Source: Nipponacmea schrenckii
Lineage: Eukaryota > Mollusca > Gastropoda > Lottiidae
NCBI GenBank assembly: GCA_030562195.1
Contig: CM060201.1
Span: 28,626,067 to 28,690,066 of the forward strand
Reading direction: 5' to 3'
DNA length: 64,000 bases
The stretch's first letter is position 1; the number at the start of each line of letters is the position of its first letter. Below the pieces are notes generated by a model. That model saw only the letters and a list, made by a program, of their open reading frames with translations. It ran no database searches and had not been told where the DNA came from. A program made the translations under genes and the position numbers. This document shows positions 58,501-64,000 of this stretch, in pieces.

Positions 58501-60734
58501 GTCAGACAAAATTTCATTAAAATCAGATGAAGACAGTAGTCTCATTACCGTCGTTCACAAACAAATTTTGAAACTTCTTTACTAAGGGCACTAACTCAAA
58601 ACCAATTCATCGAAAAATCTTTAAATTTATACTTGACCAAGATCTCATCATTTTAAATGATTACACCGACGGACGGACAGGGGTGATGACAATATACGAC
58701 CTCATTATGATATTTCTAACTTTTTTCAATTTTTTCTTGAAAATAAGGTTCATGATATCCAATTACGAAATGTCTGATTTCATCTGGTTTAAATAGGTTA
58801 AATTTTATGGGACTGGTTCGTTATTCGTTTGGCTAGACGTATCTTTGTCTCAAAAAGGGGAATTCTAAGCTATGCTAATATGTAATAGTGTTCACAGCTC
58901 ACCGTCCATATTTTATTCTTGAGATGGACATGTATAGAAATACCAACTATAAACCTCCCAGTATGAGATATTGTTGAACGCATTATGCAGTTTTTAGTAA
59001 TTCTGAATTCTGACCTGCAATGATGCCATACGTTATGATTAACATCCATGCCTCAGTCACCAAACTACTCAGAGCGAATCCAATCAGATTCAGAACTGCA
59101 CCAAGTATAACACACGTTCTAACATTGAAGAGGTTGATAATCATACTGCCAAATATAGCTGAAATAATAACATAGAATTCCATCGGGTTTATGTGCCACT
59201 TGTAAGACAAGAATGTTATCTTGAAAATATCATATTGTCTGTTTATAACACACTAAAATCATTCCTGGTATTTCCAAAGTATTTTACAAAGTTCCTATCA
59301 AATTCCGATTTCAAAGACATTAATTTGAGTGATTATTTATCTCTTGGTTTTCTATTTTTCTTTTTTTCTTGTATTTTGTATTGAATAATTTATATTGTTG
59401 TATATTTTGGAGACAGCTTTTCTAAAATGTAATAACTTGTGCCTAATCCTTTTGACTATGTGAATAAAATATGTTTAATAATAAAACGACAACAGGCTTA
59501 ATGTCGACGCAGGATGACCTTTTAATAATCATCCATTCGCCTACCTTAATGGGCCATTATATTATGAACGATCGATTTTCTCGGTTGTGACTTATACGTA
59601 TACATTATGTACATTGTATTATACAATATGTGCTTCTTTAATATTTTTCTTCACATACAACTCGTATAGAAAATCCATAGTTCTAATCATCAGAAAGTTA
59701 CAGCTGAACAAAATTCTAAAGTTAATATTATTATGCTAAAAATAATAATATGCATTATATCGTGCATAAAGTACAATGGTACAAATATAATATATACAAT
59801 AATTTACAACTTAGAGTCGCATCTCAATTATTTCATTTAAATCAGAATATTCTGTATAATTACTGTCTCGATGTATTATAAACTCTCTGATCGCAGAACC
59901 AACTCTTAAGTCGTCATCAGAACAGCTATCACAGTCATTTCACTTTTACGTGCAATTAAAGACATCTTCATAAATTCAACGCTATATTTACAGATTTTGA
60001 ACTTTCGACAGACAAAATTTATATTATTGCACATATAGAGCATACAAACCACACACTCATAAAAATTTGTTTTCGCTATTGATAATACTATGATAAAACT
60101 TAATGAACCTTTTATACTACTGTTATACAGATTATTTGCAGTCTATTACATTTACGAAAAGATGTGTTGAATAGTCTCCTGATACTTTTGATTCGTGCAC
60201 AGAAAAACTTATCTTAATTTTAAGCTCGTTCTTTTGCTACAGTACAGATTAAGGCGAAATAAACGCCAAAACGCAGATAAATTCTAAGCATTCTAAAAAC
60301 TTTAACTAAGAATATTTAGAAAAAAAATTCAGTGTGATGAAGTATATAAATAACGGATATGTGTAAGCAATTTCTTCTGGTATTGTAGATTTTCGTATAT
60401 ATAACATTGAAATTGTATGGTTTATGAATTAAACTATAACTGTTCAATAGTCCACACTTATCCTTGGGTCTAAGCCAAGAAACGGATAACGATTTCACAT
60501 TTCTATTAATTGATTAACATGAAGAATCTTACCGCCAAACACTGACACGCTGGAAAATACTGACCCAATCCATGTTATCAGCGTTTCATCTTTATCCGGG
60601 AAGGCATCTAATAAGGCAGTATGTATAACACCTACACAGAAATATAGAGACCCGTTCACCAGTATTGAAAAAAAGGAAGCGGCTAATACCACCCATGCCC
60701 ATCTTTCTAATTTCTCTATATCGGCTTTCACCAT
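55552..60734 (-). CDS. MFS transporter, monocarboxylate-transporter (SLC16) type, 5 exons, 444 aa
   Basis: Exons in gene order are 60533-60734, 59015-59158, 56690-57460, 56391-56441 and 55552-55718, all GT-AG and phase 1. The first ATG (60734) lies two bases after an acceptor-like AG, so a non-coding 5' exon is likely. Twelve hydrophobic segments are visible: four in exons 1-2, seven in exon 3, and one across exons 4-5. Family features are WAWVVLAASFF at the start of helix 1, TLITWIGSVFSS, IGFALSSLVTEAW, the YFKEKTSMATGIASSASGLS block of helix 5, a central cytoplasmic loop with CCRKGNNG, and GPPFTG near helix 11. The usual N-terminal DGGWGW motif is replaced by LERWAW. SLC16 proteins carry monocarboxylates or related small solutes, often with protons. 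The substrate here is unknown. The short 51-base exon 4 and the cytoplasmic tail in exon 5 are supported by phase and continuity only. Confidence 0.85.
56077..56372. mobile_element. MITE carrying a consensus splice donor, copy 2
   Basis: The ends TTTAAAGTGATACTGCATAG and, reversed, ATACTAAGACGCAATTTCCT form degraded inverted repeats of the same family as 41.2 kb. The minus strand carries CAGGTAAGT at about 56144-56152, and the plus strand shows the internal hairpin ACGCTTTC...TTAAGCGT. It lies in the last intron of the transporter gene, just before exon 5 of that gene in transcription order. Confidence 0.65.
57998..58231 (-). CDS. Unrecognised 77-codon open frame inside a transporter intron
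   Basis: It begins MSSKLVYSVYAEPFKV and ends with a stop after NILYQQFK. It has balanced codon use, no signal peptide and no membrane helix, and I recognise no family. An overlapping frame continues downstream (57813-58049), with TGQPLEGYFMQTPTK, as might happen after a frameshift. It lies between transporter exons 2 and 3 on the same strand. It could be a fragment of a mobile-element protein, a nested gene or chance. Confidence 0.3.
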   Translation of the reverse strand: MSSKLVYSVYAEPFKVNLTRKSKKTAFLFAKESLFATCQANELAAKRVGIVHELAYLYFDDCFNITSIANILYQQFK

Positions 60735-61073
60735 ACCTAAAATACAAAACACTGTGTAGTATTCGTGGTCGACGATATTGGTTAGTAAGTATATGAGTGG
60801 AGTAGTTTTACAAACTAACAAACCGCTACTCTACATTTTTTTTAGTTTATCAAACATGACGTACATTATAATATAATCGTTTTCATTTGAGCTAATCGTT
60901 TCAACTCGCTTTGACGACGAATCATTTAAAAGTTGATTGTAGCGAGGTGTAAATACCTTAAGACACCTTTAGTGATACCGAATACTTACTTTGTTTATAA
61001 TGTTACAGAATGCTTCAGTTATGGTAGAAATGTTTTGGTGAACTAATTTAGCTATTTTTAACTCATTGAAATT

Positions 61074-61126
61074 AAATGAAGCAGCTAAAATAACCCATGT
61101 GTTCTCAACATTGGCTTCCGCCATAC
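61074..61126 (-). pseudogene. Duplicate of the transporter first coding exon (truncated)
   Basis: The minus strand reads acceptor-like CAG, GT, then ATG and MAEANVENTWVILAASF. The active exon reads MVKADIEKLERWAWVVLAASF after the same AG-GT-ATG arrangement. The two align with a 12-base in-frame gap, and similarity stops after LAASF. No following transporter exon was found upstream, so this is a leftover of a local duplication or an alternative first exon. Confidence 0.6.
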
Positions 61127-61129
61127 CTG

Positions 61130-62455
61130 AGTGAAGTTTCAATACTGTATCGATTTTGTGGCCAACGCCATGAGTTAGTACAACGCGGCGTATTTCTATA
61201 TACTATGAACACACGTAAAACTTGGACCGAAAGGTCGTGTATACCACGTCCAAAATACTTAAGGATCGTTCCCTTGACGACTGGTGCCATAACCATAACC
61301 ATATCATAGACTCAAACAGATTAGCAAACCCATTTGGGTCTTAGCGTATTACGTAGCCGACCGTCGGCAGAGGGTGGCAATTTTGTAGATAAGGAATTAT
61401 CTGGCAAAGAGGATTTGAGTCTCCCTTATTTACAAACCTAGGTATTTTCGATTCGGATCAACAAGCGGCAAAAGGGGTCATAAAATAAATAATAAAATTC
61501 CGAGAGATAAAAGAATTTGCGCTTTTGTAAATCTGTCTATAGAGAAGACGAGTATCATTTTCTTTCATGCTGTTCTCAATATAATTCTTTACGTCACAAA
61601 TATACCTTCATCGTCGCTTCTGTTCCTTTCCATCACTTCACAAAATGAATGAACTAAAGAATCCGCATTACAAGCTCCTAAATTTATGTAGATTTATCCA
61701 TGATGCTTTTACGCAAAGGAATTCATTAATAGATTCAGTGTCTTTATATAATATGTATACATTATTTCTATGCTGTATCTTATATTGCAATAACTTAACA
61801 AAAGATGTATGTTGTACATATCGCTATATTACTTAAAATTATATTGTTATGTATTAGGCTATGGTAAGTAGTTGCTTTGCTGAATAAAACAATCAATCAA
61901 TCAATTCAACAATACTCTAATCGTATAATATCAAATTACTCGTCTACCTAAGGTTTGTCCATAAATTGAGGTGCTTTGGTTAAAACATTGAAAGCAACCA
62001 CCCTTTAACTGGAGGTCATAACCACCATAAACTTTATCCGTGTTTAAGTGTCTAATGATATTTTTTCTGATATGGAAAAAATAAAATGAAATAAGAATAG
62101 GGATAGACTTATAGTACACTAATCGGGGAGACAGACAGACAGATGGCTTAACAGTTTAATGATAGGGATGGGTATAATAGAGTGCGGAAATGGGGTATTC
62201 AAGTCAAATCTTTGGGATTAAAAGGGAACAAAAGATTCACACAGGTCTAACCAGACTTCGCACCAACAACGTACTACGAGACCACAAGTTCAATGCCATT
62301 AAGTGTCGCTGCGGCCAAGTTCCCACAAGGTCGTATGTGTGACACTTTATAGGTTCGGATGTAGTCCCTTTAATCTAACTACAATTTATTTGATATTGTA
62401 TTATTGTTTTTAACTGAAAAGGTAATGAGAGAGTGTCTTGTATTATTAATCTAGA
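61130..62455. other. Intergenic, with a possible non-LTR 3' tail near 61875-61915
   Basis: No supported exon is present. AATAAAACAATCAATCAATC near 61885 looks like the polyadenylation signal and simple-repeat tail of a non-LTR element, but no coding part upstream is recognisable. Confidence 0.35.
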
Positions 62456-62459
62456 TTAA

Positions 62460-63165
62460 TGCTGACTGTGCATGCATGTTTGGAGTGGACAGCTTGCATT
62501 AAAGCTGCGCCAGCCAATAGTCTGCATGTTGGGCATCCAGGGTCCAGGTCGTGGTATAAGAGAGCTTGTCAAGATCTGGACCGGGAGGGAGAACAGGGGA
62601 AGATTCGCCGCCACCAATCTCCTATATCTCTCTCACCACCTTTTCAGAAGATCCATACCTAATAAATATATTAAAACACAACGTGAAGTCATTTCAACAT
62701 CTAGAAGTGCTACATCTATACACTTCTTTTGGTGCCGTGACCAGGATCTCGTACGGGCAAAGATATTACTCAAGAAACTTCAGTAAACTTCTGTTGGTAA
62801 GTAACAATTTTTACTATGGCTTCAGGTGATCAAGTTTTCGTAAACTTATCTAACCAAATTGGAGGTTTGACCTCCTCGTTATAAACAATAGTATAACCTC
62901 TGCCGTATCTTCTTTTAAGGGGGATCCTAACGCATTCCGCGAATGTGCCAACCAGCGGAGGGAAGAAAATGCAGAGTCTATAAGATAAGTTTGGCAGGAA
63001 ATCCTGGCACCTGTCTGGTAAATATAGATAGGCAAAATATAAGATGTCTTGTGGACTCTGGGACAGCAGATATAAAAGAAACATGATATTAGGTATGGAT
63101 TTTCTGACACAAAAAGTGTACGGCTGTATTATGACTTGTCAGCTGTGAGGAGAAGAACCTGGTTT
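62460..63165 (+). mobile_element. Decayed LTR retrotransposon, 5' part (Ty3/Gypsy-like)
   Basis: Possible LTR end sequence with a TATAAGAGA word (about 62554) and AATAAA (about 62661) precedes a primer-binding-site-like TGGTGCCGTGACCAGGA at about 62729-62746. A short gag-like start MASGDQVFVNLSNQIGG is at about 62815. The aspartic protease signature LVDSGT lies at about 63048-63065 and, in another frame, ILGMDFLTQ lies at about 63088. Frameshifts and stops separate these pieces. No envelope is visible. BEL-type affiliation is possible from the primer site. Confidence 0.6.
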
Positions 63166-63261
63166 AATGATTGGTAACTCTGTTACCACATCAGAATTAG
63201 TCAGAACAAATCACAAATCACTACTAATTGTTCCGACTAACGAGACAAATAAGACCTACCT

Positions 63262-63760
63262 TATTAAAGGGATAATAAGCGTTAGAATACACTCGTCCTA
63301 CGGCTTATATTTGTGTTTAATATTGACTATTAGTTAAATAAGTATGCATCCCACACTTTAACAAATTCTAAAAAGCCACAATAAAAATATATTCGGAATT
63401 TTAAAAAAGGTGAGCCAGCGACGATTCCATTCAGTTTGAGAATAAAAGCGTCTGGTAAATCAACGCTAAAACATTATTGTGCAATTCAACAGTAGGGGTC
63501 AAGGACGCGTGAAAACCCACATGTTAGAGTTACTTCCCTTTATATTTACACGATTTGAAAATCGCTTGATGGATGGCTCAAGCGTTTTATGATTAACTAC
63601 TTTATTTGGGTGATTTATCGGATTTTAGAGGGATTTTGATGTATACTAATAGGTATGACACCAGGTAAGTCCACTGATGGATATATACTGTTATTGTCCA
63701 AATTTGAGTGAACTTAAATTTTTATGTTCGTTCTAACGCCTATTATCCCTTTAAAAAAGG
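63262..63760. mobile_element. MITE carrying a consensus splice donor, copy 3
   Basis: The left end AAAGGGATAATAAGCGTTAG and the right end CTAACGCCTATTATCCCTTT are inverted repeats. A CAGGTAAGT consensus lies on the plus strand at about 63664-63672, and the internal hairpin CGCTTGA...TCAAGCG is at about 63562-63587. It separates two parts of the decayed LTR retrotransposon, so it may have inserted into it. Confidence 0.75.
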
Positions 63761-63769
63761 GTACTGTTT

Positions 63770-63957
63770 TAGGCTCGCTGTCTAATTTAGACAACTATGA
63801 AGTAAGATCAGTGCAAAGTTGTCAAGTTTCCGGTGAGTCTGGTAAAAACGATCAGTTAAAAAACATTACCGTACCTGTTTATTTTCTTTCACTTAAATTT
63901 TCTAAGTCAGTTCAGAAATGGTCGGTACTAGAAAAAAAGGCATTTGCTATTAACTAA
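63770..63957 (+). pseudogene. LTR retrotransposon RNase H fragment
   Basis: The frame ends with PVYFLSLKFSKSVQKWSVLE and KKAFAIN, resembling the start of the RNase H domain of Ty3/Gypsy polyproteins (pattern Y-S-x-L-x...W-S-x-x-E-K-E-A). It ends at a stop, and reverse-transcriptase motifs are missing upstream. It is probably part of the element at 62.46-63.17 kb. Confidence 0.6.
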
Positions 63958-64000
63958 AGCCTTCAAAAATTGCATTTTTATTTGCATGGTTCTAATTTCG

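Overview
The window is animal nuclear DNA. It is AT-rich, packed with introns, and crowded with small transposons, minisatellites and retroelement debris. Spliced multi-exon genes, secreted PAN/Apple and beta-helix proteins, a receptor guanylyl cyclase and typical invertebrate repeats point to a lophotrochozoan, most likely a mollusc. This is inference from gene style and repeats, not from a species marker.

Four spliced protein-coding genes can be rebuilt exon by exon, with splice sites and phases that agree at every junction. (1) 1.9-6.3 kb, plus strand: a 272-residue secreted protein with three PAN/Apple-type modules and a Thr-rich linker, in 5 exons. (2) 22.7-9.8 kb, minus strand: a 732-residue secreted right-handed beta-helix protein in 20 exons. 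(3) 40.2-24.6 kb, minus strand: an 1144-residue membrane receptor guanylyl cyclase in 22 exons (ligand-binding ectodomain, one membrane helix, pseudokinase, coiled coil, cyclase). (4) 60.7-55.6 kb, minus strand: a 444-residue MFS transporter of the monocarboxylate-transporter (SLC16-like) type in 5 coding exons. Genes 2-4 share a strand but nothing suggests that they work together.

The rest is accessory sequence. It includes a 26-bp minisatellite with a 651-bp higher-order period (7.7-8.85 kb), a non-LTR reverse transcriptase sitting between blocks of a TAATGAT-type repeat (10.9-13.6 kb), and an internally deleted Tc1-like transposon (18.49-19.75 kb). Further on are a 5'-truncated non-LTR element with an 11-bp target duplication (34.35-35.79 kb), a 1.9-kb foldback element with arms of about 500 bp (43.2-45.1 kb), broken Penelope-like pieces (49.75-53.5 kb) and a broken Ty3/Gypsy-like element (62.5-64 kb). 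Several MITE families are present, two with 8-bp target duplications. Between the genes, 40.2-55.5 kb has no recognisable host gene.

The observations most worth following are: a 41-bp tandem array in the PAN gene that copies a 3' splice site plus the first coding bases of the next exon; a MITE family whose complete copies all carry a perfect 5' splice-site consensus; MITEs that carry CRE-like TGACGTCA palindromes; and the large foldback element.
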